From Bradyrhizobium ottawaense (GTDB taxonomy: Bacteria > Pseudomonadota > Alphaproteobacteria > Rhizobiales > Xanthobacteraceae), in assembly GCF_002278135.3 (NCBI RefSeq), contig NZ_CP029425.2, positions 1,960,001 to 2,024,000 on the forward strand: a stretch of DNA of 64,000 nt, given 5' to 3'. Position 1 is the first letter of the stretch. Every line of letters begins with the position of its first letter. Positions 1 through 8,635 of this stretch are shown here, in pieces. A program made the position numbers and the translations under genes. Below the pieces are notes generated by a model. It was not told the origin of the DNA. It made no database searches and saw nothing but the letters and a program-made list of their open reading frames with translations.

Positions 1-104
1 AGGAACATGTGGTAGATCGGAATCATCGTCCAGAGGAAGACGGGAATGCCGATCAGCAGCAACCGCGCTTCGGTTGCGACTTCGCGCAGGGTGGGGAGCT
101 TCAT
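1..104 (-). CDS. carbohydrate ABC transporter permease, MalG type (N-terminal fragment)
   Basis: This is the first 34 residues of an inner-membrane permease that runs off the window. The reading begins MKLPTLREVATEARLLLIG and continues into a hydrophobic first membrane segment ending IPIYHMF, which is typical of the second (MalG/UgpE-like) permease of sugar importers. Its ATG overlaps the TGA of the upstream permease (ATGA at 101-104), so the two are translationally coupled. It should pair with the MalF-type permease at 101-973. The conserved EAA cytoplasmic loop lies outside the window, so the family call rests on the N-terminus and the operon position. Confidence 0.8.
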   Translation of the reverse strand, partial: MKLPTLREVATEARLLLIGIPVFLWTMIPIYHMF

Positions 105-973
105 CGCGACAACCGTTTCATCATGAAGTACACGAGCGGCAGGACGAACGGCATTGCGCAGACGATCGATGCCATGGCCAGGCTGAGCTGGTCGAGCCGG
201 AGATAGCGGATGCCGAGGGTCGACAGCACATGCGTGAGGTCGGCCGGGCCACCGCCGGTGAGCAGATAGACGCTGTTGAAGTCGCCGAGCGTCCAGATCA
301 TCGAGAGCAGCGTGCAGGTGACGTAGAGCGTCTGCATCGACGGCCAGGTGATGTAGCGGAATTTCTGCCACCAGCTCGCACCGTCGACCTCGGCGGCCTC
401 GAACAGATCGTGCGAGATCGCAAGGCGGCCGGTGATCAGGATCAGCGTCCAGAACGGCAGCGACTTCCAGATGTGCACCGCGATCGCCATGCTGAGCGCC
501 ACGGTGGGGTCGTTGAGCCAGTTCGGGCCGTCATCGCCGGTCAGGGAGAAGATGAGGTGATTGACCATGCCCCATTCGGGATTGAGCATGAACCGAACCG
601 ACAGGATGGTCGGGATCGACGGCACCGCCCAGGGCAGGATGAAGATCACCGAGAGCCATTTGATCCAGGGGCGCTGCACCGCGAAGAAGCCGGACAGGAA
701 CAGCGCGATCAGCATCTTGATGTTGATGCCGATGACCAGGAAGATCAGCGTGTTAACCGCGGCGCGCGCGAAGATCGGATCGTTGTAGAGCGCGACATAA
801 TTCGACGGGGCCCGCGCCAGCCACAGCCCGTAGCCGACGGGGTAGACCACGAAGGCAAGGAAAACGAGCAGATAGGGCGCAAGCAGCACGATGCCCCAGA
901 CCTGCGGCGGGGTCAGCCGCGACGACAGGGGCGGGCCGGGGAGTGCCTGATCGCCAGAGAGCGTGATCGCCAT
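101..973 (-). CDS. sugar ABC transporter permease, MalF/UgpA type
   Basis: Inner-membrane permease of a carbohydrate-type ABC importer, about 290 residues with six predicted membrane segments. The EAA-loop signature EAAEVDGASWWQKFRYITWP sits at about residues 194-213, where the ATPase docks. An upstream in-frame ATG at 1033 would lie inside the hairpins that follow the binding-protein gene, so the ATG at 973 (reading MAITLSGDQ) is the better start. It lies between the solute-binding protein (1067-2452) and the second permease, with a 4-bp overlap to the latter. The substrate cannot be told from the permease alone. Confidence 0.88.
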   Translation of the reverse strand: MAITLSGDQALPGPPLSSRLTPPQVWGIVLLAPYLLVFLAFVVYPVGYGLWLARAPSNYVALYNDPIFARAAVNTLIFLVIGINIKMLIALFLSGFFAVQRPWIKWLSVIFILPWAVPSIPTILSVRFMLNPEWGMVNHLIFSLTGDDGPNWLNDPTVALSMAIAVHIWKSLPFWTLILITGRLAISHDLFEAAEVDGASWWQKFRYITWPSMQTLYVTCTLLSMIWTLGDFNSVYLLTGGGPADLTHVLSTLGIRYLRLDQLSLAMASIVCAMPFVLPLVYFMMKRLSR

Positions 974-998
974 TCTTTTCGGACTCTTCAAAGAGATG

Positions 999-1019
999 CC
1001 GGCCGCGAAACGCGGCCGG
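999..1019 (-). other. intercistronic hairpin
   Basis: Perfect 9-bp inverted repeat CCGGCCGCG / CGCGGCCGG around an AAA loop. It sits just upstream of the permease start at 973 and next to a second hairpin at 1033-1057. In this position it could slow 3' exonuclease decay of the binding-protein message or attenuate read-through into the permeases. There is no T-tract that would make it a classical terminator. Confidence 0.6.
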
Positions 1020-1032
1020 TGTTGTTCTAGCA

Positions 1033-1057
1033 CCTCTCCCCGCGAGGCGGGGAGAGG
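1033..1057 (-). other. strong intercistronic hairpin downstream of the binding-protein gene
   Basis: Perfect 11-bp stem CCTCTCCCCGC / GCGGGGAGAGG with a GAG loop, starting 9 bp past the stop codon of the solute-binding protein gene. No U-run follows on the minus strand. It is best read as an mRNA-stabilising or partly terminating hairpin that lets the binding protein be made in excess over the permeases. Confidence 0.65.
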
Positions 1058-1066
1058 CAGGATGAT

Positions 1067-2452
1067 TTAACCCGCGACCTGCTTGATGCGGGCGATCAGT
1101 TCGTCGACGGCCTTGTCGACCGGAACCTTCTCGCTGACGACGCGGTTCATCGCCTTCGCCCACACGTTCTCGTTGTTGAGGATCGTGAACTTCCAGTTTT
1201 TGGTGAAGTCGAACGCCGCGGTGCCGCCCTTGAACTGCGTGTAGACGGCCTTGCGGTGCTTGTCAGCCTGCCAGAACGGGCTTTCCTGGCTTTCCTTCGT
1301 CACCGGGAACCAGCGGCCGAGCGCGCCCTCGATGTAGGGGCGGACGTTCTCTTCCTGGAGCAGGAAGCTGATGAACTGCTTGGCCTCTGCCTTGTTCTTG
1401 GCCGCGGTGAAGACCAGTCCGGTCTTGACGTCGGAGCGGTAGCGGATGGTCGAACCATCCGGCGCCTTCGGGAAGGACGCCGTCACGATGTCCTGCTCGT
1501 AGGCCTTCTTGCCGGCTTCGCGCTGTTCGGGCGTGAGCGCCTGGTTCTGGGAGTCCTCGAACCACTTCGCGGCGATCGAGATCGTGAAATTGTGGGTCAT
1601 CACAATGGTCTTGTTGTGGAACGCGACGTTGTTGTCGGGATCCTTCCAGGTCGTGGAGGATGGCGGCGTGCAACCCTTGATGTAGGTGTCGGTGTAATCC
1701 TTCATCGCCTTGATCAGGTTCTCGCGAACCGTGGGATCGTCGACCGTGAGCTTGCCGTCGTCGTCGACCAGCTTGACGTGGTAGGCGTCCATGAAGGTGT
1801 AGAACGACTGGAAGGCGTCGGTGGATTCCACGCCCATCGGCTGGCCGACGGCATAGATGCGCTGGCCGGTGGCCTTGCGGATCCCCGGCTGCACCTTGTC
1901 GCACCAGAACGTCCAGTAGCCCGTCCAGTCGTTCGGGATATCGGCGAGCTTGAAGCCGGACTTCTCCAGCATGTCGTTCCAGATCTGGACGTGCATGCTC
2001 TGCTGCTTCAGCGGGAAGCCGTAATAGGCCTTCTTCTTGGTGACGTCGTTATAGAGGATCGACGCATCCAGCGTGTTCTGCACGAACCGGCCCTTGATCG
2101 GCTCCATCACGTCGGAGAGATCCTCGAGCTTGCCTTCATAGGCCCACTTGCCCTGCGCCTGGACGTCATAAGAGTCGGAATAGGCGACATCGGGCACGGT
2201 GCCGGCATCGAGCGCGGCGACCGTCTTCGGAATCATGTCCTGGATCGCGTATTGCGACAATTCGACCTTGATGCCGGTCTTGGCTTCGAACTTCTTGATC
2301 GTCTCGATCAGTGCGTCGTCTTCGGAGCGATAGAAGCCCTTGCCCCACCAGACCGTGATCGTCTTCTGCTGCGCAAATGCGGGTGCAGCGGCTGCAAACA
2401 GCCCGGCCGCAGCGACCGCCAGTGATACTGCGCCAATAACCTTGGATTTCAC
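1067..2452 (-). CDS. extracellular solute-binding protein of a carbohydrate-type ABC importer
   Basis: Periplasmic substrate-binding protein (SBP family 1, MalE/UgpB-like) of 461 residues. It starts with a signal peptide (hydrophobic core then APAFAQQ) and a mature N-terminus TITVWWGKGFYRSEDD typical of the family. I chose the GTG at 2452 because AGGGAG lies 6 bp upstream; a longer TTG start at 2467 would place that Shine-Dalgarno inside the gene. It is the first gene of the operon with the two permeases, separated from them by two hairpins. No ATPase gene is seen before the window ends. The ligand is not identifiable from sequence alone. Confidence 0.88.
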   Translation of the reverse strand: MKSKVIGAVSLAVAAAGLFAAAAPAFAQQKTITVWWGKGFYRSEDDALIETIKKFEAKTGIKVELSQYAIQDMIPKTVAALDAGTVPDVAYSDSYDVQAQGKWAYEGKLEDLSDVMEPIKGRFVQNTLDASILYNDVTKKKAYYGFPLKQQSMHVQIWNDMLEKSGFKLADIPNDWTGYWTFWCDKVQPGIRKATGQRIYAVGQPMGVESTDAFQSFYTFMDAYHVKLVDDDGKLTVDDPTVRENLIKAMKDYTDTYIKGCTPPSSTTWKDPDNNVAFHNKTIVMTHNFTISIAAKWFEDSQNQALTPEQREAGKKAYEQDIVTASFPKAPDGSTIRYRSDVKTGLVFTAAKNKAEAKQFISFLLQEENVRPYIEGALGRWFPVTKESQESPFWQADKHRKAVYTQFKGGTAAFDFTKNWKFTILNNENVWAKAMNRVVSEKVPVDKAVDELIARIKQVAG

Positions 2453-2681
2453 GTTTTTCTCCCTCAAACGGCCGGTGTTTTTAACCGGTCGTATAAAACA
2501 CTAGCGCATGGCGTTAGCTCGATCTAGCGGCATGTTGTCAGACATAGGTCGCGGGGATGGGCCTTGCGGAGATGCTTAACGCGTGCATCGATCCAATCAC
2601 CGCATCAATTCGCCCTGATCAATTCGCGCCTTCCGAGGAACTCCAGTTTGGGGAACGGTCTCCTCCCGCTCGGGCGAGCCG

Positions 2682-3662
2682 TCAGCGTTTCCGCTTTAGA
2701 CCCGTCGATATCGTGTTCGAACTTGCCTCAGCGGATCGGGGCCGGGGCTTGCCATGCCCGCCGGCTCGAGAAGGAGAGCGCCATGCCTCGAGGAGCATCT
2801 TCAAAAACTGGCTGGCATGCGGCGATAGCGTCGCCCCGCGCCTGCGCACGATTCCGATCGTCCGCGACACTTCCGGCTCGATCAGCCGAACGGTGTGAAT
2901 GATCGGATGACCGGCGGCGGGCGTCGCGAGCCTCGGCAGCACAGCGATGCCCAATCCCTCTTCGACCAGGCCAAGCGAGCCGGAGAGGTGGGCGACTTCA
3001 TAAGACCAGTTCAGCTGCAGGCCCTGCCGCGCCAGCGCATTGTCGATCAACGCGCGATTGCCGCTGTTGCGACCGACGGTGATGACCCGGTGCGACACGA
3101 TCTCCGACCAGCTCACCTGCTTGCGCGATGCCAGCGGATGGTCATGACGGCAGGCCAGGACGAACGGGTCCTCAACCAATTTCTCGAATTCGATTTCGGC
3201 ATGCGAAGCGCCGATGAAATTGATGCCGAAGTCGGCTTCTCCGCGCGCGACCGCTTCCAACCCCTCATTGGCGCCGATATCCAGAATGCGGATGCGGATG
3301 CGCGGATACGCTTCGGCGAACCGGCCGATCGCTCGCGGAAGAAAATAGAACACCGCTGTCGGCACCGCAGCCACGGAGACCAAACCCGAACTTCGCGCGC
3401 CGATATCATGGATGGCGAGCACCGAGGTCTCGAACTCGTCGATGAGACGGCGGACCTTCGGCAGGAAGTCGCGGCCCGTCATGGTGAGATTGACGTGGCG
3501 CGTGGACCGTTCGAGCAGCGGCGCTCCGAGACTTTCCTCCAGCTTCTGAATGCGCCGGCTGAGCGCCGGCTGGGACAGATTGAGCGCCTTCGCGGTCCGG
3601 ACGAAGCTGCCCATCTCCGCGACGGTGATGAACGCCTTGAGGTCGAGCAGTTCTGCGTTCAT
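2682..3662 (-). CDS. LysR-family transcriptional regulator
   Basis: DNA-binding regulator of 326 residues. The N-terminal winged helix-turn-helix reads LKAFITVAEMGSFVRTAKAL then LSQPALSRRIQKLEESLG, a textbook LysR signature at residues 8-50. A periplasmic-binding-protein-like effector domain follows from about residue 90. It is divergent from the prpF-like gene at 3781, and a dyad with LysR-box geometry lies 12-34 bp upstream of its start. It therefore probably activates the prpF-dctA pair in response to a tricarboxylic or dicarboxylic effector and represses itself. The C-terminal 25 residues are arginine-rich and poorly conserved in appearance. Confidence 0.9.
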   Translation of the reverse strand: MNAELLDLKAFITVAEMGSFVRTAKALNLSQPALSRRIQKLEESLGAPLLERSTRHVNLTMTGRDFLPKVRRLIDEFETSVLAIHDIGARSSGLVSVAAVPTAVFYFLPRAIGRFAEAYPRIRIRILDIGANEGLEAVARGEADFGINFIGASHAEIEFEKLVEDPFVLACRHDHPLASRKQVSWSEIVSHRVITVGRNSGNRALIDNALARQGLQLNWSYEVAHLSGSLGLVEEGLGIAVLPRLATPAAGHPIIHTVRLIEPEVSRTIGIVRRRGATLSPHASQFLKMLLEAWRSPSRAGGHGKPRPRSAEASSNTISTGLKRKR

Positions 3663-3673
3663 GGCAGGGCTCC

Positions 3674-3696
3674 ATTATGTCGATTGACGAAATAAT
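3674..3696. promoter_or_regulatory. candidate LysR-type operator between the regulator and prpF
   Basis: Dyad with half sites ATTATGTCG (3674-3682) and CGAAATAAT (3688-3696) around ATTGA; 8 of 9 positions pair. It contains the T-N11-A geometry (T3678, A3690) of LysR boxes. It is 12 bp from the regulator start and 85 bp from the prpF start, a suitable place for auto-repression plus activation of the divergent gene. Not experimentally known. Confidence 0.55.
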
Positions 3697-3780
3697 ACCT
3701 CAGATATTTGCATTTCACAAAAGAGTTCGGAGGGAGGATGCTCTGGTTCAGGCGAGCATGTCGCCGAACGGAAGAACATC

Positions 3781-4854
3781 ATGAACGATCAGATTGCCAT
3801 TCCCTGTGTGGTCATGCGCGGTGGGACCTCGCGCGGACCGTTTTTCCTGGCTCGCGACCTTCCTGCCGATCCCAACGCGCGCGACGCGGTCCTGTTGTCG
3901 GTAATGGGAGGTGGGCACGATCTCGGAATCGATGGAATCGGCGGCGGCAATGCCGTGATCAACAAGGTCGCGATCATCGGACCGGCAACGGTGCCCGACG
4001 CCGATGTCGACTACCTGTTTGCCCAGGTGCGCGTTCGCGAAGGGATCGTCGATACCTCGCCGAACTGCGGAAACATGCTGGCGGCGGTCGGGCCGTTCGC
4101 AATCGAAGCTGGCCTGGTCGCCGCTACCGCAGATCGCACCCATGTGCGTATCCATAACGTCAACACCGGTAAGCTGGTCGATGCGACGGTCGCCACTCCC
4201 GGAGGACGGGTGACCTATGAGGGCGGGGCGCGGATCGACGGGGTACCGGGAACGGCCGCGCCCATCGAACTGTCGTTCCCCAACGCGGCCGGCGCACGCA
4301 CCGGTCGCCTGTTGCCGACAGGACGTCCGGTCGACCGTATCGGAGGGATCGACGTGACCTGCATCGACGCAGCCATGCCCGTCATGCTGGTCCGCGCGGC
4401 AGATCTCGGATGGACCGGCCGCGAGGCCCCTCCGGCCTTCGCCGACGGCGCCTTCCGCGGGCGGCTCGAACATTTGCGCATCGAGGCTGGACGCCGGATG
4501 GGTTTTCCGGATTCCGCGTCAATGGTGATTCCGAAGCCGGTTCTGATCGCACCTGCAAGCGGGGCGGCGTTGAACGTCAGGTACTTCATGCCGCACGACT
4601 GCCATAGCGCGCTGGCGGTGACCGGTGCCGTCGCGATCGCGACCGCCTGTGTGACGCCCGGGACGATCGCCGCAGAGATGGTTGGATTGCTTGCACCTCC
4701 GGTGCCGATCACGCTCGCCCATCCCTCCGGCCAGCTCGTGGTTCGGCTGGAGCCCGGCCCGGTTGCCCGGGTGCAGCGGACAGCCCGGCGAATTCTCGAG
4801 GGCCATGTCTTCGCCCGTCGATCGCACGTCCCTCATTCCGTCCTGGCAGCCTGA
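3781..4854 (+). CDS. PrpF-family isomerase (4-oxalomesaconate tautomerase / aconitate isomerase-like)
   Basis: Protein of 357 residues with the PrpF fold (diaminopimelate-epimerase-like). The N-terminus reads IPCVVMRGGTSRGPFF, and NCGNMLAAVGPFAIEAGL at about residues 97-114 carries the conserved Cys/Gly motif. Family members isomerise unsaturated tricarboxylic acids: GalD makes the keto form of 4-oxalomesaconate, and PrpF acts on methylaconitate. The neighbours are a LysR regulator and a dicarboxylate-type transporter, which supports use of an imported aromatic-derived or aconitate-like acid. Which isomer is handled cannot be decided here. Confidence 0.82.
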   Translation: MNDQIAIPCVVMRGGTSRGPFFLARDLPADPNARDAVLLSVMGGGHDLGIDGIGGGNAVINKVAIIGPATVPDADVDYLFAQVRVREGIVDTSPNCGNMLAAVGPFAIEAGLVAATADRTHVRIHNVNTGKLVDATVATPGGRVTYEGGARIDGVPGTAAPIELSFPNAAGARTGRLLPTGRPVDRIGGIDVTCIDAAMPVMLVRAADLGWTGREAPPAFADGAFRGRLEHLRIEAGRRMGFPDSASMVIPKPVLIAPASGAALNVRYFMPHDCHSALAVTGAVAIATACVTPGTIAAEMVGLLAPPVPITLAHPSGQLVVRLEPGPVARVQRTARRILEGHVFARRSHVPHSVLAA

Positions 4855-4878
4855 AGCCGGACCGCTTTCAAAGCCTTC

Positions 4879-4910
4879 AAAAATCAGAGCCATGAAAAAT
4901 CAGAGCCATG
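4879..4910 (+). repeat. 16-bp perfect tandem duplication upstream of dctA
   Basis: The unit AAAAATCAGAGCCATG occurs twice without spacer (4879-4894, 4895-4910), directly before the Shine-Dalgarno of the dctA-like gene. Each copy contains an ATG out of frame or without a good ribosome site. It looks like a recent slippage duplication and changes the leader length rather than the protein. Confidence 0.75.
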
Positions 4911-4922
4911 GGAGAAACGAGA

Positions 4923-6307
4923 ATGCAGAAGCAAGCGCTGGTCGGGCCCGTGAACAGTGAGACGCGAAAGCCCTTCTACCGGATCCTCTACGTCCAGGTG
5001 CTGATCGGTCTCATGTTGGGCGCCTCACCGGCCATCTCTGGCCTGAGTTCGGTGCCGCGCTGAAGCCCTTCGGCGACGGCTTCGTCAAGCTGGTCAAGAT
5101 GATGATCGCGCCGATCGTGTTCTGCACCATCGTCAGCGGCATCAACAGCATCAGCGATTCCCGCGAGGTCGGCCACACGCTGGTGAAATCCATGGCGCTG
5201 TTCTACCTGCTGACCGTGCTCGCACTGCTGGCCGGGCTGGTCGCCGTGTTGCTGATCCAGCCGGGCGTCGGCATGCATGTGTCCGTCAGCACGCTGGATC
5301 CGGCGGTGGCCGCGAAATTCACCAAGCAGGCGAGTGCGACCGGATTTGCGGACTTCATGCTGCACATCATCCCGCATTCCTTCTTTGGCGCGTTTGCCGA
5401 CGGCGAAGTGCTGCCGGTCCTGCTGGTCTCCATCCTGATCGCCTTTGGCCTGAGCCGTGCCGGCGATGGGGGCGCGGTGGTTACGAAGGCGGTCGATTCC
5501 TTCTCTCAGGTCCTGTTCGTGTCCTTTGGCTTCGTCATGAAGCTCGCTCCGCTCGGCGCCTTTGGCGCCATGGCGTTCACGGTGGGCCGCTACGGCATTC
5601 GATCGATTGGCTCGCTCGGACTGCTGATCCTGACATTCTATATCGCCTGCTCCGTCTTCGTGGTCGTCGTGCTCGGCACGCTGGCGCGGCTGAACGGCTT
5701 CAGCCTGTGGAAGACCATTCGCTACTTCAAGGAAGAGCTGCTGATCGTGCTCGGCACATCATCGTCGGAACCGGCGCTGCCGGGAGCGCTGCGCAAGCTG
5801 GAGCAGCTCGGATGCCGGAAAGGCGTGTCCGGCCTCGTGTTGCCGATGGGCTATTCCTTCAACCTGGACGGCAGTGCCATCTATCTCACCCTGGCCTCCA
5901 TCTTCATCGCGCAGGCCTGCGACATCCACCTGTCGTGGGGGCAGATTGCGGCGATGCTCGGACTGATGCTGCTGACGTCCAAAGGCGCGGCTGGCGTCAC
6001 CGGCAGCGGCTTCGTGGCGCTTGTCGCGACCCTCTCCGTCATGCCGGATCTGCCCGTGACCGGCGTGGCGCTGCTTGTCGGCATCGACCGTTTCATGTCG
6101 GAAGCGCGGGCGCTGACCAGCATGATCAGCAACTGCGTCGCAGCCATTACCGTTTCGCTGTGGGAGGACGCCTGTGACCGCGAGGTGTTGGCTCGCGAAC
6201 TGGGAGGAAGCGGCGCTCTCAAGGTCGCGGCCGGATCGAAGATCGGTGGAGGAGCAGTGCTGCAGGGGGACAAGGCCTGGATTTCGACGACGCAATCGGC
6301 CGCTTAA
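4923..6307 (+). pseudogene. dctA: C4-dicarboxylate (DctA-type) cation symporter with an apparent frameshift
   Basis: Dicarboxylate/amino acid:cation symporter of the DctA family, expected length about 461 residues. The ATG at 4923 has GGAG 8 bp upstream and reads through KPFYRILYVQVLIGLMLGA, then meets a stop near 5060. The remainder of the family N-terminus (TGHLWPEFGAALKPFGDGF) continues in another frame from about 5025 to 6307. One missing base near 5022-5026, in the GCGCCTC stretch, explains both halves. The C-terminal part holds the family motifs (the Pro-Met-Gly-Tyr-Ser-Phe-Asn-Leu-Asp-Gly region at 5841-5871 and the SKGAAGVTGSGF loop). It may be a real pseudogene or a sequencing error in a C-run. 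Confidence 0.8.
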
Positions 6308-6422
6308 CGCCGCCTCCGGGATGCAATCGGCCGCACTGCTCGATTTGGATTTGGCAAGTCGCTGGCATGTCGAGCTTGTTGAGCTCGGGCTACCGAAATC
6401 CGCGAAGGCTGCGTTGATCAGC

Positions 6423-8375
6423 CTAGTTGGATTTGGCGTTTTCCTTCGCGTTCTCTTTGGCGTTCTCCGCCGTCGGCGATTCCGCCGGTGGAGGACGCTT
6501 TCCGCTGCCGGTGATGCGCTCGATCGCGGAGCGCACGGCGTCGCCCCCCTTGCGATCCTTCAGCATGTCGAGCAGCGGCGCGGAGGCCGGCGAGCGGCGG
6601 ATCAGGCTTTCCGGATCGGGGAAGATCAGGGGATCGTCCCAGGGGCCCTGCACCACGAATGGCAATTCGAATCCCGACGTGCTGTTGAGGCTCGCCACGC
6701 CCTTCATGTCGTATTCGCGCGTCGGCACCGAGGCGGTGCCGGTGAGCGTGATCTTCGCCGCCGGCCCTTCGACACGGATGTCTTCGGCGGTCGCGACCCC
6801 ATCGGAGAATTTCACGGCGATGGTGAGATTGTTGTACGGCGTCGAACCGTTGCGGAAATTGCCGCCGCCGGACAGCGGCCTCCGCTCCAGGCGTTTCAGC
6901 AGCTGCTCGGCATTGAAGCCCGAGATCGCGCCGTCATGACCGGTGACGGTGGCGCTGCCGTCGAGCGACTGCACGAGGCCGAACGGGCTCGAGCCCGAGG
7001 CGAAGAGCGACACGTTGATGTTGCCGCGGCCGGATAGCTTGTTGAGGCCGAACAGTTCGGTGGCGCAGGCCTGGAGATCGACGTCGGTGAACTGGAATTG
7101 CGCCTTGATGTCGGCGACGGTGTCGGAACGCGCGATGCCGAACGAGCCCTTGGCGATGCCGCCATAGACCTGCGCCTCGCCGACCGAGAGCGCCAGCGTG
7201 CCGTTGCGCAAATTGGCGCCGATCGCGGTGCGGCCGAGCCTGGTCGGACCGACCGTGAGCTTTGCTGCCGACAGGCGCATGTCGAGGTCGGTCGTCGACA
7301 ATCCGTTGAGATCGAACAGCTGCCTGTTCCAGTCCCGCGCGCCGCTCGCGAGCAGGCGGAAGGTGGAGATATAAGGCGTGAAGTCGAGCGCGTCGGCGGC
7401 AAGCGTCGCCTGCAGCGTCTGCCGGCCGTTATTGGCGTAGGTCATGACGCCCTCGGCGGCATTGCCGTCGAGCTCGACATTGACGTTGGTGAGCGCGATC
7501 GAGGCGCCGACGACGTTGGCGCGCGCCTTCAGCACGAAGCGGCCGAAGCCGCCGCTGGCGGGCTGTGGCTGCCCGGTCCAGCGCAGCGCGTTGCGCAAGG
7601 AGGGGCTGTCGATCGTCAGCGTGCCCTCCATCATCGGGCTGGTGCGGTTGGCGACGCTGCCGTCGAAGGCGAGCTTGAGCGGCGCGCTGGCGATCCGCGC
7701 CTTCAACCCCGAGCGCTCGCCGGAGAGGGCGGCGACGAAATCGGAAAAGCTGATCGAGCCGTCGACACGCTCGCCGCGCCAGTCGAACTGTCCAGTCGCG
7801 GCGAAGGAGCGCGAGATCGAAGGCCAGGCCAGGGACAGGTCGATGTCCTCGAACTTCTCGGTGCCGTGCGTGGCGGCGTCCTCGTAGTCGAGCACGCCGT
7901 CCTGGATCCGGATTTCGGAGAACGAGACCTGGTTCTCGGCCCCGGGCTTCATGGTGCGCGCGATGGTCTGAATGAAGGGCGTCCAGTTGCTCTGGCCGTC
8001 CGGCTTCAGGCTGACATGGATGCGGGGCCGCAGCAGCGTCAGGTCGGAGATCTCGAACCGTTGCAGCAGCAACGGCAGCAGCCGCAGATTGGCGGTGAGC
8101 ACGTCGACCTGGAGCGCGGGATCGCTGGTGCCGCCGCCCTTGAGGCCGACGTCACGGAAGGAGATGTAGCTTGCCGGCAGCACCGAGATGTCGATTGCGC
8201 CTGCGACACTGAGCTCGAGCCCGGTGACGTCGCGGATCTGCGCTTCGACCGCCCTGCGCAGCGCGTCGCGGTTGATGAGCCATGAGGTCGCGATCAGGGC
8301 GATCAGCGCGACACCGAGCAGCGCCGCGATCGGCGTCCCGAGGCGCTTCATTCCTTGGGCCATGGTCAATGGCAT
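6423..8375 (-). CDS. AsmA-family protein
   Basis: Large envelope protein of about 650 residues. A single N-terminal membrane anchor (LGTPIAALLGVALIALIATSW) is followed by AsmA-type sequence (NRDALRRAVEAQIRDVTGLELSVAG) and a long beta-rich body; near the C-terminus lies the AsmA_2-like segment with FELPFVVQGPWDDP and PDPESLIRRSP. AsmA-like proteins are thought to move phospholipid between the membranes or affect outer-membrane assembly. The frame is open upstream to 8588, but the ATG at 8375 (MPLTMAQGMKRLG) fits the family start; 8363 is an alternative. The C-tail is lysine-, asparagine- and glutamate-rich. It is divergent from the CoA-transferase operon. Confidence 0.85.
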   Translation of the reverse strand: MPLTMAQGMKRLGTPIAALLGVALIALIATSWLINRDALRRAVEAQIRDVTGLELSVAGAIDISVLPASYISFRDVGLKGGGTSDPALQVDVLTANLRLLPLLLQRFEISDLTLLRPRIHVSLKPDGQSNWTPFIQTIARTMKPGAENQVSFSEIRIQDGVLDYEDAATHGTEKFEDIDLSLAWPSISRSFAATGQFDWRGERVDGSISFSDFVAALSGERSGLKARIASAPLKLAFDGSVANRTSPMMEGTLTIDSPSLRNALRWTGQPQPASGGFGRFVLKARANVVGASIALTNVNVELDGNAAEGVMTYANNGRQTLQATLAADALDFTPYISTFRLLASGARDWNRQLFDLNGLSTTDLDMRLSAAKLTVGPTRLGRTAIGANLRNGTLALSVGEAQVYGGIAKGSFGIARSDTVADIKAQFQFTDVDLQACATELFGLNKLSGRGNINVSLFASGSSPFGLVQSLDGSATVTGHDGAISGFNAEQLLKRLERRPLSGGGNFRNGSTPYNNLTIAVKFSDGVATAEDIRVEGPAAKITLTGTASVPTREYDMKGVASLNSTSGFELPFVVQGPWDDPLIFPDPESLIRRSPASAPLLDMLKDRKGGDAVRSAIERITGSGKRPPPAESPTAENAKENAKENAKSN

Positions 8376-8635
8376 GTCCTGATCGGGTTGGTCGTTGGAG
8401 CCAGAAGGGCGGGTCGGGAAACCTGCGTGCCCACGCCCAACCCCCGCAACTTGATGGTTTTTCTTGTCGCTTTCAAGGCCGCGGACGGTTCTGCCCACGG
8501 TGTGGGCAGCTTCTATCACCCGGGCGCGGTGCGGAGAACCCCGTATCATTGACGGCTTTGGAGGATTTCGCCTAATAATCGCCGCCAATAGGGCGCGACG
8601 CCTCCAAGCCGAAGGTTCAGTCGAAGGTTATTTGC

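Noticed and set aside
74..1030. 318-residue plus-strand frame opposite the first permease
   Set aside because: Antisense to a permease with an EAA loop; composition is Arg/Asp/Gln-rich without motifs.
5099..6307. ORF from the ATG at 5099 as a complete dicarboxylate transporter
   Set aside because: It starts inside the conserved membrane domain (KMMIAP), has no ribosome site, and the missing family N-terminus is present just upstream in another frame.
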